Numbered from the stretch's first letter, positions 49,753-59,320 are shown. The stretch: 64,000 bases of DNA from Kribbella solani (GCF_014205295.1 NZ_JACHNF010000001.1:4216001-4280000), one strand, 5' to 3'. Notes: generated by a model from the letters alone, not told the origin. Numbers and translations: made by a program.

Positions 49753-50267
49753 AGGCTCACGCGCTCAACCGTGACAACAAGCCCAACCACAACCTGACCT
49801 GCGGTTTCACTCTTCAACAGTTGCCACCCCTAACCACCGCTTGGTTGTGTCTGACTTGCCAAGTTGTCGTACTGATGGCCGAATCTTCCCGTGACCTGCG
49901 GAAACGTCTGTGAGAATGTTGCTGTTACTTCGCAGTCTCAGTCGCTGCCTCCGCTCATTCCGGTCAGCTAAGCGGTCAGTGGATGGTGGCTGGACCCAGT
50001 GAGGTCAGGGGTTATTGCCCGACGTCAAGTCATGCGATGCCTCCACACCCGCCAAGGCAGAGGATGAATCTCAACCGGGCCCGAGCGAGGGACCCGGTGG
50101 GTGCGGCGAGGGATGTCGCCGCATCACAGGCGTTGACTACTTTCCGCGACCACTGAACCGCGGGATGGGAGTTCCTGCCTTTCTGTTCCACCTGTCGGAC
50201 CGCGGGCGTATGTTGTTGGGCATGTGAGTCCGGTACACCGGGCCCCGACCTTTTCTGGAGGTGCGCG
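49753..50267. other. Non-coding left end of the island
   Basis: About 515 bases without a supportable gene; short open frames here lack homology, good starts or codon bias. Near the right edge CCGGT-AC-ACCGG (50230-50241) is a palindrome 27 bases upstream of the helicase GTG and could be an operator; TTGTTG precedes it as a possible -35. The preceding 176 bases (49498-49673) are the gap between the lipoprotein and the att site and hold only a weak hairpin (GCCGCC-GGA-GGCGGT, 49643-49657). Confidence 0.6.
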
Positions 50268-51671
50268 GTGCGCATCCTGCCTCCGGTCATTCCGACCGCA
50301 GAGCAACTGTCCATCCTGGCCGAACACCGACCGGGTCATGTCCTGATCAAGGGCGCCGCAGGCAGCGGCAAGACGACCACTGCCCTGCTGCGTCTGGAGC
50401 ACCTGACGCAGCAGTGGCTGAGCCGCCGTGGCCGTCTGGGTCTCCACGACCCAGTCCGCGTGCTGGTCCTGACCTACAACCGGACCCTTGAGGGCTACAT
50501 CTGGGAACTCGCTCGCCAGAAGGTTCCCGATACGCCGGGCCTGATCCTGGAGGTGTCAACGTTCGGTAAGTGGGCCCGCAGCCTCGTCGATGTAGAGGCC
50601 GCCAACGAACTCGACCCGGACACGGCCCAGGTTCAGCTGAAGAGGCTGGCTAGGAAGCTACCATTGGACACCAATTTCGTCGTGGACGAGGTCGAGTATC
50701 TGCTGGGCCGGTTCGCGCCGGGCGAGCACGACGAATACCTGACCGTACGCCGCGACGGCCGTGGGACGTCGCCGCGGATCGAGCGACCGATGAAGGAACG
50801 TTTGCTGGCCGAGGTTGTCGAGCCCTATCTGGACCATAAGCAGCAGCATGGTCTGATGGACTGGAACGATCTGGCCGCAGAGGTGATCGATACCGCGCCC
50901 GACGTGCGCTGGGACGTCGCGATCATCGATGAGGCGCAGGACTTCTCAGCCAACCAGGTGCGGGCGGTCCTGACACGACTCGCCGAGCCGTTCTCGTTGA
51001 CGTTCGTAATGGATGCGACTCAGCGGATCTATCCGCGCTTCTTCACCTGGAAGGAGGCTGGCGTCGACAAGTTCACTAAGGTCCACACGCTGAAGACGAA
51101 CTACCGCAACACTCGCCAGATCGCAGCGTTCGCACGAAGCCTGGTGGAGGACCTGTCGGTCGACGAGAACGGTGCGCTGCCCGACTTCGACGCGTGCAAG
51201 ACCAACGGCGCGCTGCCGGTACTGGTACCCGGCCGGTACAGCACCCAGGTGAACTACGCGCTGAAGCGGCTGTGCGGGATCGACCTCGAGAACGACTCGG
51301 TCGTGTTTCTTAAACCAAAGGGCGGGGCCTGGTTCGCGGAACTAAAGAAACGCTTGACTGAAGAGGGCGTCGACTACGAGGTCTTGACTCGGTCGAGCAC
51401 CTGGCCGACCGGATCGAAGACGGTGGCACTGTGCACACTGCATTCGGTCAAGGGCCTGGAATTCGACCACGTGTTTATGCTCGGCCTCAATCAGGAAGTC
51501 ACCCCCCACGGCAACGAAGACGGCGATGCGCACCTCGAGGCGCTGCAGCGCCTGATCGCGATGGGCGTGGGACGTGCCCGTAAGTCCGTTGTCGTCGGCT
51601 ACAAGCCTGATGACCCGTCGACCATCGTCGATCTGTTCGACCCATCTACCTATGAGGTGGTGCGGCCGTGA
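50268..51671 (+). CDS. UvrD/Rep-like superfamily 1 helicase
   Basis: 467 aa from GTG 50268 with GGAGGT 5 bases upstream. SF1 motifs: Walker A GAAGSGKT (29-36), motif Ia VLVLTYNRTLEGYI, motif II DEAQ (221-224), motif III/IV TFVMDATQRIY and TNYRNTRQI (277-285), motif V CTLHSVKGLEFDHVFM (389-404) and a degenerate motif VI MGVGRARKSV. It is short, lacking the 1B and 2B insertions of full UvrD. The GTGA overlap with the DarT-like gene (51668) shows co-translation. Likely role: handle or sense DNA substrates for the toxin, or unwinding during phage replication; inference. Confidence 0.88.
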   Translation: MRILPPVIPTAEQLSILAEHRPGHVLIKGAAGSGKTTTALLRLEHLTQQWLSRRGRLGLHDPVRVLVLTYNRTLEGYIWELARQKVPDTPGLILEVSTFGKWARSLVDVEAANELDPDTAQVQLKRLARKLPLDTNFVVDEVEYLLGRFAPGEHDEYLTVRRDGRGTSPRIERPMKERLLAEVVEPYLDHKQQHGLMDWNDLAAEVIDTAPDVRWDVAIIDEAQDFSANQVRAVLTRLAEPFSLTFVMDATQRIYPRFFTWKEAGVDKFTKVHTLKTNYRNTRQIAAFARSLVEDLSVDENGALPDFDACKTNGALPVLVPGRYSTQVNYALKRLCGIDLENDSVVFLKPKGGAWFAELKKRLTEEGVDYEVLTRSSTWPTGSKTVALCTLHSVKGLEFDHVFMLGLNQEVTPHGNEDGDAHLEALQRLIAMGVGRARKSVVVGYKPDDPSTIVDLFDPSTYEVVRP

Positions 51672-52330
51672 CGACTGCACCTGCGATCGACACCGAGATC
51701 GCCGCCTTCACTCTGGCGCGCTCGATCACCGACGTCTTGCACTTCACCACTCACCAAGGGCTGCTCGGGATCTTGGCGACCGGTTTGCTGAAGTGCCGCG
51801 ACGAACTAAGCGAGGATGAGTACCTGGAACACATCTACACGCCGAACTGCTCAGACAGACTCAAGGACGCGGATTGGACCGGTTACGTGAACCTGTCCAT
51901 CAGCCGGGTCAACGCGGACATGTTCAAGTCATCCAAGAAGTGGCACCTGGACGACGATGGTGTGTGGTGGGCAATCCTGGTCTTCGACGCGACCTTGCTT
52001 GCTCACGCCGGCATCACCTTTGCCACCACGAACAACGTCTACCCCGTGGTGCAGCGCGGTACCGGGCTGGCTGGTCTGCAGGCCCTGTTCAACGATGTGG
52101 TGCCATGGGGCTACTACGGAAGCAAGAAGTACCGCTCTGCTCAGCTGCCGGATCACTACACGACCGATCCTCAGGCAGAAGTGCTTTATCCGCGAGCGTT
52201 GCCGGTGGAGTCGCTACGCGCGATCTATGTCTACGAAGAGGAGGACGTCGACGCCGTGGAAGCCTTGCTGGGGATGTTTCCTGTCGGACCCCAGGTGAAC
52301 GTCGAGCATCGGCCAGAGGTGTTCCAGTGA
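51668..52330 (+). CDS. DarT/DUF4433-like DNA ADP-ribosyltransferase
   Basis: 220 aa from GTG 51668 overlapping the helicase TGA. DUF4433 features: LHFTTHQGLLGILATG with the NAD-site His25, LLKCRDELSEDEYLE, the YVNLSIS strand, and DPQAEVLYPRALPVESL with the catalytic-type Glu171. DarT enzymes transfer ADP-ribose from NAD+ to a thymidine (DarT2) or guanosine (DarT1) base of DNA, blocking replication, and are the toxins of DarTG systems. Here no macrodomain DarG is present; instead the next gene is an ADP-ribosylglycohydrolase that could reverse the mark. Target base unknown. Confidence 0.82.
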   Translation: MTTAPAIDTEIAAFTLARSITDVLHFTTHQGLLGILATGLLKCRDELSEDEYLEHIYTPNCSDRLKDADWTGYVNLSISRVNADMFKSSKKWHLDDDGVWWAILVFDATLLAHAGITFATTNNVYPVVQRGTGLAGLQALFNDVVPWGYYGSKKYRSAQLPDHYTTDPQAEVLYPRALPVESLRAIYVYEEEDVDAVEALLGMFPVGPQVNVEHRPEVFQ

Positions 52331-54087
52331 CGCCCGCATCCCGGCGTGACCGGGAGGTCACGGCGCGAGTCCGCAGTTCAATGCTTTGGTCTGCATGGGC
52401 CGACGCACTGGGCTTCATCACCGAACTCACCGACGAACGCGGAGTGAAGCGCCGCGCTGGGGCACCGGTAGTAGCCGAGGCGATCGCCTGGAAACGTCGT
52501 GTAGGCGGCAGGTTCGGCGTACAGATGCCGCTGCCGGCAGGCTGCTACTCCGATGACACCCAGCTGCGCCTAGCCGTTGCCCGGGCAATCACGCCCCGCG
52601 GGTTTGATGTCGAGGCATTCGCGCGGGTCGAGCTGACGGTATGGCCGGCGTACGCTCTCGGCGGCGGCCGCGCAAGCAAAGCCGCGGCGGCGAACCTAAC
52701 GAAGGTGAGCACGCCCTGGTTCGGAAACTTCTTCGACGGATGGCACGCGGCCGGTGGGAACGGTGCGGCGATGCGGATCCAGCCGCACGTGTGGGCTGCG
52801 GCGCGACCGGATCGAGCAGATGCGCATTTGCTGGAGGTGATCGCCGACGCCGTGACCACCCATGGGCATCCACGAGCGCTCGTCGGTGCTGTGTTCCATG
52901 CGTTGTGCTTGGGGCACGCTCTGCGACATGGAGAGGTTCCCCAGCCCGAAGTGTGGCCAGCTCTGCTGGACTCCACCGATCATGCCGTCAAACTGATCGA
53001 CGAGCACCCGCAGCTCGCATCGGTGTGGCGGCCCACGTGGGAGCAAACCACCGGTAGCCCACTCGACCTGGCATGGCGGGAAACAGTCGAGGAGTGCCGT
53101 GAACTGCTGGAGCCGGCTCGGGCGGTCAGTATCGATCTGGGGCTGTGCAGCGGCGACCGGGAGGCTGCTCGCGAGGTCTACGCGGCGTTTGCCCGCCAGA
53201 CAGGGCTGGCCGATCCGGCGACCCGCGGCAGCGGAACCGCAACCGTCTGCGCTGCGCTCGCTCTGGCAGCGGGCTTCAGGGGCGACCCGAAGGGTTGCGC
53301 GATCGTGGCGGCTAACGAGCTCGGCACGGACACCGACACGATCGCTACCATGGCCGCTGCGCTAGTTGGTGCGGCCTCGGCGTCGCCCTTCACTGAAACA
53401 GCCCTCGACACGCCCTACCTCGAGCACGTGGCGGCACGGCTGGCCGACATCGCATGCGGGGGAAGCGGCGAAGATGGATTCGGCTATCCCGACCTGTTGG
53501 AGTGGACGCCACCTCGCGCTCAACTCGATGCTGTCGGATTAGTTAACGGGCAGCTTGGTCTGGCTGGCATCGCGCTACTGGACGTCGCCCCAGATGTGGT
53601 CTCGGACGGCCGCGGGGGCTACTGGCGCTGGACCCACAGCAGCCTCGGGGCCTCGTTCTTGGTGAAGCATCGTGACCAGCCGAAGCCCCTGGCTGACAGT
53701 CAGCGACCAGTCGATCCGGGCCGACGCCTGCAGCCGATCAAGATTTCATCGAAGCGACGCGCCACCAGCCCCGAAAACAGTGACAGTCAGCCAATGCTGT
53801 ACGAGACTGACAAGGTGAGCGCCGCACAGACCGCTACGCCTGAAGCAGACCACGTTGCGGACGGGTCCATGTCCGGTTTGCCATTGGGAGACCGGTCGAT
53901 GCGCGGCGGCAGTCCGGTTGATGTCGACCAAATCCTCAACTGGGTGGTAGCCCACGGCAACGACAAGGACCAGGTCGTTCGAGACCAGGCTTTGGGCTAT
54001 GCAGTAAGGCGGATCATCGAGACTGGCACGCTCGAGCAATTGATCGCGTTCACGACCGCACTACGCAACCGACACACGCATCGTTAA
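52327..54087 (+). CDS. ADP-ribosylglycohydrolase (ARH/DraG family) with C-terminal extension
   Basis: 586 aa from GTG 52327, overlapping the DarT-like TGA. ARH signatures: WADALGF (24-30), YSDDTQL with Mg-binding SDDT at 75-78, GGNGAAMR (143-150), and ELGTDTDTIA with the second metal site Asp335/Asp337. All metal ligands are present, so it should be active, removing ADP-ribose. The hydrolase fold ends near 410. A tail of about 175 residues follows, mostly low-complexity and then a helical end (VDVDQILNWVVAHG, VRDQALGYAVRRII), which could bind the toxin, helicase or DNA. Likely antitoxin of the DarT-like enzyme. Confidence 0.85.
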   Translation: MTPASRRDREVTARVRSSMLWSAWADALGFITELTDERGVKRRAGAPVVAEAIAWKRRVGGRFGVQMPLPAGCYSDDTQLRLAVARAITPRGFDVEAFARVELTVWPAYALGGGRASKAAAANLTKVSTPWFGNFFDGWHAAGGNGAAMRIQPHVWAAARPDRADAHLLEVIADAVTTHGHPRALVGAVFHALCLGHALRHGEVPQPEVWPALLDSTDHAVKLIDEHPQLASVWRPTWEQTTGSPLDLAWRETVEECRELLEPARAVSIDLGLCSGDREAAREVYAAFARQTGLADPATRGSGTATVCAALALAAGFRGDPKGCAIVAANELGTDTDTIATMAAALVGAASASPFTETALDTPYLEHVAARLADIACGGSGEDGFGYPDLLEWTPPRAQLDAVGLVNGQLGLAGIALLDVAPDVVSDGRGGYWRWTHSSLGASFLVKHRDQPKPLADSQRPVDPGRRLQPIKISSKRRATSPENSDSQPMLYETDKVSAAQTATPEADHVADGSMSGLPLGDRSMRGGSPVDVDQILNWVVAHGNDKDQVVRDQALGYAVRRIIETGTLEQLIAFTTALRNRHTHR

Positions 54088-54125
54088 GGTCCGCCGCTCG
54101 CTCGATGCCAGCCCCGGTTTCAGGT

Positions 54126-54357
54126 CTACTTCACCCCAACTTCCGGCTCCGGCTGAACCTGGTCGAGGTGTGGTTCTCAGTCATCGAGAAACAGACTATC
54201 CATCGCGGCGCCTTCGGCTCCGTCAAAGTCAACAACGCCAAGGTCCGGGCCTTCATCACCGGCTGGAACGACCGCTGCCACCCCTTCGTCAGGACCAAGC
54301 AACCAGACGAGATACTCAAGAAAGCGACCGCCCACAGCCCTCAGAAAGGGGCCACTA
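54126..54357 (+). mobile_element. IS630-family transposase, C-terminal remnant
   Basis: The frame reads the end of an IS630 transposase: LNLVEVWFSVIEKQ with the last catalytic Glu of the DDE triad, HRGAFGSVKVNNAKVRAFI, WNDRCHPFV and KQPDEILKKA. The N-terminal HTH and first two acidic residues are missing, and no inverted-repeat ends were found. It separates the ARH gene from the subtilase, so it marks a join between two modules. Confidence 0.8.
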
Positions 54358-54739
54358 GAACGGTGCAAGTAGAGCTATATTCATACTCTTGTCGATTATA
54401 CGATCACGCAGGCCCGTTGTAGATGCAGTCCCATTTAGATCATCCATGATCAAGACGAGCATTGTCCTCTTGTCGATGTTTGCGTGACTAACGATAGCTG
54501 CCGCCGTATTCCGGTTCTCCATATCACCGGCGATGCCCTGACTGGCAAGTAGAAGTCCATCGCTGGTCGCACCGAGGCGCATTTTCCAGTCAAACCATGA
54601 AGCAAGAAGCCAGCGTCGCTGCGACCGTAGCCGGCGGCACTACATGCCGGCGGATGCAAGCCTTCGCGCCGCTGCGGAACAGAAAAATCGTGGCCATGGA
54701 CCCGGAAAAGCCTGGTCTCTGAGCGGTACCCGCTGTTGG
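54358..54739. other. Gene-poor, lower-GC stretch
   Basis: 382 bases with visibly more A/T than the surroundings. A 75-codon minus-strand frame (54355-54582) includes TSDGLLLASQGIAGD, which resembles the start of Roadblock/LC7 domains, but the remainder is not convincing and no ribosome site is seen, so it is not called a gene. Nothing else recognised. Confidence 0.5.
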
Positions 54740-57281
54740 TCAGATCGTGATCTCGGTCGGCACGCCGATCTGCTGGGCGACCGGTGACCAGATGTCGACG
54801 TCTTCCCGAGGGGTTTGGATCGACACGACCAAGGCGTACCGGGCGCCGTTGTCGCTGCGGTCACGCGTCGGGTTCTCCTTCCACCAGCCCGTGACCGGAA
54901 AGACTGCCAAGGCACCGCGCTGAGCGAGGTCGGCTGCGTTACCCGTCCAGATGTCCGTGTGCAGGGACTCCGGCGCGCGCTGCTGATCGCTGCCAAACAA
55001 CCATTTTCCTGACTCGCCGATCGAGGCGGGACGTCGTTCCTCCTCGGCCACGGCCTTCTGGTTGATCCGCTTCTCGAAGTCCGCGTTCGATTCGGCTGCT
55101 CGTCGTACGTCGAAGCGCAGACCGTGGGATGCGTAGCTGTAGCGCCGTTGCCATCCGCGCCGCCCGGGGTTCGGCTCAATGAAGTAGGACAGCGTGACTC
55201 TGAGACGGACCTGGGTTGAGCCCAGGTCCGCCAGGATGTCGCAGGGCCACGGCAGGTTGTGGAAGTGGATCTCGCGCATCTTGCCGCTCGTGAAGGGGTG
55301 AATGACATCATGTGTGATCAGCGTCAGCGCATCGCCTGCGCTGCGAGCCGCTCGGGCAAGACTTGGAACTCCCATGCCGTAGCGTTGTAGAAGTGCCGCC
55401 CGGCCTCGCTTCCGGGACTCGTCATGGAAACGGCTCAGCATGGCGGGGGTCCATTCGGCCGAGTGCACGACCAAGGCTCTGACCGCCTCAGGCCACAGGC
55501 TCGGGTAGTCGGACTGAACACCAGCAGCGAGTGCGGCACCTTGTGCGGTTGCCGCGCTGGTAGCTGCGGTGACTGTGAGTAGCCGGTTTCGTCGCAGCGG
55601 AGCTGAAGTAGTCAGCAGTTGCAGGTTGGGTGGCGTATCGAAGTCGGTACCGTCGGGGGAGCGCGCGAGGTTGCCACCTTCCAGCACCACGTCGGGCTTG
55701 ACCGGCCACATCCGGCTGAAGGGCACAGACGTTCGACTGAACGGCGACAGCTCACCCCGCGCTGCGACGGGCGCCCAGCCAGCGAACCCTGAGGGTGCCT
55801 CGACCATGGTGTCGAGCTCCGTGTAGGCGCCGACGGTGAGCGCGTTCCAGGCCTGCGCCGGATCCTGCACCGCTGAGAGGTCGCTGCGCGTCAGATGATC
55901 TGACTCCCATCTGTGGATGTTGCCCGCAGATACCACGAACAGTCGGCGGGCAGCGTCCGCGCCGTCATCGAGAAGAACGAGGCCCTTGTCGTCGGTGATG
56001 ACGCTTCGGCCAGCCGCGAGAGCATCCAGCGTCGCAGACCAAGCGGTCGGGCTGACCGAATGCTGCTCCTCGCGATTCAGGATTCTCGGTCGTCGGCGCT
56101 GTCACGGCAAGCGAGAACACGCGTGACCGGAATGGCGCCTCGATCTCGACAGTGCTTGCTGCCGCCGCGGTCAGAGCGCCGTACAGGTCGGGTGCGTTCT
56201 CGCCAGGCGGCGGAGGGAGGAGCTTGGCCGACTCGAGCCGATGGCGCAGATGAATCTGCTGCTGGGAGGCGAGGGCTTCGCCCAGGTCGTCGTACAGCGC
56301 CAGGCCAGCCATCTCCGTACCATGCCCGCGATCGTCGTGAACCGGCCACGAGGCGTCGGCAGCGTGGCAGTCGCTCGGGCTCAAGGATCCCTCGATGAGC
56401 GGATGCTCGCGGAACACGCCACTGTCGACGACGCAGACTGCAGGCGCGTCCGCACCGGCGGGGTTCAACCGGCTCGCCAGCTCGGCCACCCACTCCTCCT
56501 GCTCGCGGGCATCACAGCCGGTGAGGAACTGCGCGGGTCGCGACGGACGCCGGAGCTCGGCAAGATCGTCGAGTACGTCGATCGCTACGCTCAGCTGCTC
56601 TCGGGTCGCCTCCAGGAGCGTCACGGTGCGATCGCCGAAACCGAGGCTTTGACGACCCGTCCTGAGGTCGGACGCAGCCGCGAACTCCTGTAGACGTTGA
56701 GCTTCTTGCCCATCACGCTTGCGCAGCCACACCTCCCACCACACCAGTTCGCCCGCGCCGGGGAAGTCGGCTGGTGGGTCGGTCCACAAAGCTGCGATCG
56801 TCGCCGTTTGAACCGACTGGATCGAGTCGACGAGCTTCCGGTTCTTGGGGCTCGTCTCGTCAGCTGTCTCGAGGTAGGAAGTCACTCGACGGAGGAAGTA
56901 GTCGATAGTGCCCCGGGGTATGAACACAGTCGCTCGTTCGGTCGTCGAACCGTCTGCGGCCCGCGACTCGTGGACCGACATGAGCTCTGGATGCGTCGCG
57001 CCCTGACGTGGGTCGAGGCTCTCCAGCGCGAGTCGGACGCCCGGGAAACTCTCGAAGGTCGCGTAGACGCCTTCTACCGCTCCCTCGATCGAGATCGGGC
57101 GCTCCTGCCGATCCGCTGCTCGCTCGACCAGCTCAAGCTCGTCTCGCAGGCGGCTCCCGTGTCCGTGACGGTCCGCGGGAACTACGGAAGTGGTTGGTTG
57201 CACCGCTCGGCTGGGCGGTTGGTACTCGGTCGACTGGGCAGGACGCTGGATGATCAGGTGTGGCTTGTCGCGATCCAGCAT
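54740..57281 (-). pseudogene. Subtilase (S8) protease, split by one frameshift
   Basis: Two adjoining minus-strand frames together make an S8 protease of about 846 aa starting at ATG 57281. The first (57281-about 56050) has a helical N-domain of about 270 residues, catalytic Asp in CVVDSGVFREHPL and His in DDRGHGTEMAGL. The second (down to 54740) has the oxyanion Asn in VVSAGNIH and the Ser in ATSAATAQGAALAAG. The frames join at a run of three Cs (plus-strand GGG 56049-56051): removing one restores QPTAWSATLDALAAG continuous with both. So all catalytic residues survive, but the gene is broken unless this is a sequencing error. Paired with the AAA+ gene 15 bases upstream. Confidence 0.85.
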
Positions 57282-57296
57282 CGAGTCCTCGGTCGG

Positions 57297-58277
57297 TCAG
57301 GTCATGGCATCGACACGACGCCCCAGCAGGGCGTCGATCAGGGTCGCGGTGGAGACCTGACCCTGATCGCCAAGGATAGCTTCCTTTGCCGCGACCTCTG
57401 TAGCAGCTGTGATTTCGTCGTGGCTCAAACCTGAGGCTGCTTCGACGATCTTCGGCCAGGTCAGCCGGCCGGTGGAAACACCAGCAAGCCGGTTCCGGAT
57501 CACGGTTCGGATGACCTCGTCGTTCGGCAGCGGATATTCGATGAGGGAATCGAACCGCCGAAAGACAGCCCGGTCGAGTAGTTGCGGATGATTTGTCGCG
57601 GCGACGATCAGACTGTCGGAGTCGTCCAGCTCCAGGAACTGCAGGTACGAGTTCAACACCCGGCGGATCTCGCCGACATCGTTGGCGGCTGCGCGTTCTC
57701 CGGCCAAGGCGTCGACCTCGTCGAACAGGTAGACGCCGCGAGTCTCCGACAGTGCCTCGAAAACCAGACGCAGCTTGGCGGCCGTCTCGCCCATGAACTT
57801 CGTGATCAGGCCATCGAGACGGATGACGAAGAGCGGGAGCCGGAGCTCACCGGCCAGCATGTGGGCCGACAAGGTCTTACCGGTCCCAGGCGGTCCGACG
57901 AGCAATAGCCGCCGAAGTGGGGAGAAACCGCGAGACCGCAGCAGGTCACCTTGGCGTTGCTCCAACAGCACTCTTTGGAGACGCGCCCGAACGCTCTCGT
58001 CCAAGGACAAGTCGGTGAGCAGGTTGTCCGGGTAGACCACAGTGAGCAGCTGAGAAAGCTCACCGCGAGGTTGTGCCACGGGTACGACGCGCCCGGCAGG
58101 GCCTGAACCTTGTCGTGATCGCAGATCGTCTACCAGATCGCGGAGGTCCTGCGCGAAGCGATTCTGCCCGTTGCGAGCCGCGCCGGCGGCAACCTGGAGC
58201 GCGACGCCGTAGAACCTGGTGTCGTCACCATCGGCATGGCTCTTCACCAGTGCCTTGACTTGATCGGCCGTTGCCAT
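57297..58277 (-). CDS. AAA+ ATPase (SpoVK/Vps4-like) paired with the subtilase
   Basis: 326 aa from ATG 58277, preceded by GGGAGGTGAC. Walker A GPPGTGKT at 128-135, pore-loop LITKFMGETAAKL, Walker B YLFDEVDAL at 183-190, sensor-1 Asn in AATNHPQLL (229) and arginine fingers in FRRFDSL (240-241). An N-terminal ~110 residues is partly helical. This AAA+ type beside an S8 protease recurs in defence-like gene neighbourhoods, where the ATPase may regulate or feed substrate to the protease; my recall of naming for the pair is not firm. Apparently intact. Confidence 0.87.
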   Translation of the reverse strand: MATADQVKALVKSHADGDDTRFYGVALQVAAGAARNGQNRFAQDLRDLVDDLRSRQGSGPAGRVVPVAQPRGELSQLLTVVYPDNLLTDLSLDESVRARLQRVLLEQRQGDLLRSRGFSPLRRLLLVGPPGTGKTLSAHMLAGELRLPLFVIRLDGLITKFMGETAAKLRLVFEALSETRGVYLFDEVDALAGERAAANDVGEIRRVLNSYLQFLELDDSDSLIVAATNHPQLLDRAVFRRFDSLIEYPLPNDEVIRTVIRNRLAGVSTGRLTWPKIVEAASGLSHDEITAATEVAAKEAILGDQGQVSTATLIDALLGRRVDAMT

Positions 58278-58283
58278 GCGTCG

Positions 58284-58602
58284 TCACCTCCCTCGCGGAC
58301 GCGGACGTGCTTCCATAATTGACGATAACCGTCTGGCGGGGGCTCCCCCACCCCTTCGACGGCGGTTCCTCATCACACCCGTCTCACAAGGACGTCGTGT
58401 CCCGCGAAAACGGCCACTTCGGGCCGACCTGCGGAGTCGGTGGGGGCGCGGAGTGAACCAGATTTCCACTTTTATCGTCATGTCGCTCCACTCTTCTCCG
58501 GTCCAGAAACGGCCGGTGCCCGGCATGTATTGCGCATCTGGGTCCGCGTACCAGCCCGTGGGAGGAGCCTCGGTGGTCCAAGGCGTAGCGCAGAGTGGAT
58601 CA
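58284..58602 (-). pseudogene. DUF2510-containing gene remnant
   Basis: The minus-strand frame encodes TGWYADPDAQYMPGTGRFW then TGEEWSDM, a DUF2510 domain (G-W-Y-x-D-P ... W-x-G-x-x-W). The frame has only an internal ATG (58526) and runs upstream through low-likelihood residues; downstream residues are basic and not family-like, ending at 58284. DUF2510 proteins are small and membrane-linked. A fragment is the best reading. Confidence 0.5.
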
Positions 58603-58737
58603 TGCAGGGTCGCAAACGGCCTGCTGCTAGGCCACTCGCTCCGAGCGAAGCGGTCGCTCAGCTAGGGAGGAGCCTGGCAATCATCCAGACGCACGAGGCG
58701 GTCCGAGGCACAACCCGGACCACCTCTTGGAACAACC

Positions 58738-59203
58738 ACTCTCAAGGCCGTCGAGAACGGAGTTCACTTGGGCTGCCCCCTCTGGGCGATGGAGATGCTG
58801 CAGGCGCGATGGGTGCCTGGGACGTCGTTGGATGCGCCGATCTTTGCGAACTCCAAGGGTGGATTCCGGGATCCTTGCGAGTGCTTACAAACTCAGCCGG
58901 CCGGATCGGACCGGTCTGCTGGACCTCGCGGAGCTGGCTGGACTGCGGTCCTTGGCGGACGATCTCGACTTGGTGACCGCGCACTCGATGCGGAAGTCGA
59001 CGGCGACGATTCTTGAGGATGCCGGACAGACGCCGCGACAGGTCGCGGATCAGCTTGGCCATGCGCAGACATCGACGACGGTGGACGACTACTTCGGCGG
59101 CGTCGGCGCAATCCGGAGGGCGCTCAGCATCTTGAGGATGCGCTTCGGGATGTGCACGAGCGGTTTCCGGGGCGGCAAGAACCAGAGCTGTGAGCGCGGC
59201 TGA
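58738..59203 (+). pseudogene. Tyrosine integrase remnant 1
   Basis: Two frames cover the C-terminal domain of a tyrosine recombinase. Frame 1 (58738 to about 58890) reads TLKAVENGVHLGCPLWAMEM then DAPIFANSKGGFRDP. After a frame change near 58880, frame 2 reads VTAHSMRKSTATILEDAG, RQVADQLGHAQTSTTVDDYF with the H-x-x-R, the H of LGHA and the Tyr. The N-terminal half is absent. Inactive. Confidence 0.82.
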
Positions 59204-59271
59204 GAAGTGCTGCGATCTAGCCCCGTCATCGAGTGCTGCGGTGCTAAACCTTGAGTATTGGCCGCCGGGAT

Positions 59272-59289
59272 CATAAGCAGACGCTTATG
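59272..59289. repeat. Perfect AT-rich inverted repeat between the integrase remnants
   Basis: CATAAGC (59272-59278) and GCTTATG (59283-59289) pair perfectly around AGAC. It lies between the two integrase remnants. It could be a vestige of an IS or attachment arm. Confidence 0.45.
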
Positions 59290-59320
59290 TTATCTGGCCT
59301 TGGAGTCGACGAGGGTGTTC

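Noticed and set aside
49689..49913. 75-codon plus-strand frame across the left att repeat
   Set aside because: It is antisense to the acyl-CoA dehydrogenase tail; the matching frame occurs at the right repeat too.
54740..57281. Programmed frameshift in the subtilase
   Set aside because: The site is a plain CCC run with no slippery heptamer and no obvious downstream pseudoknot; a one-base indel or error is simpler.
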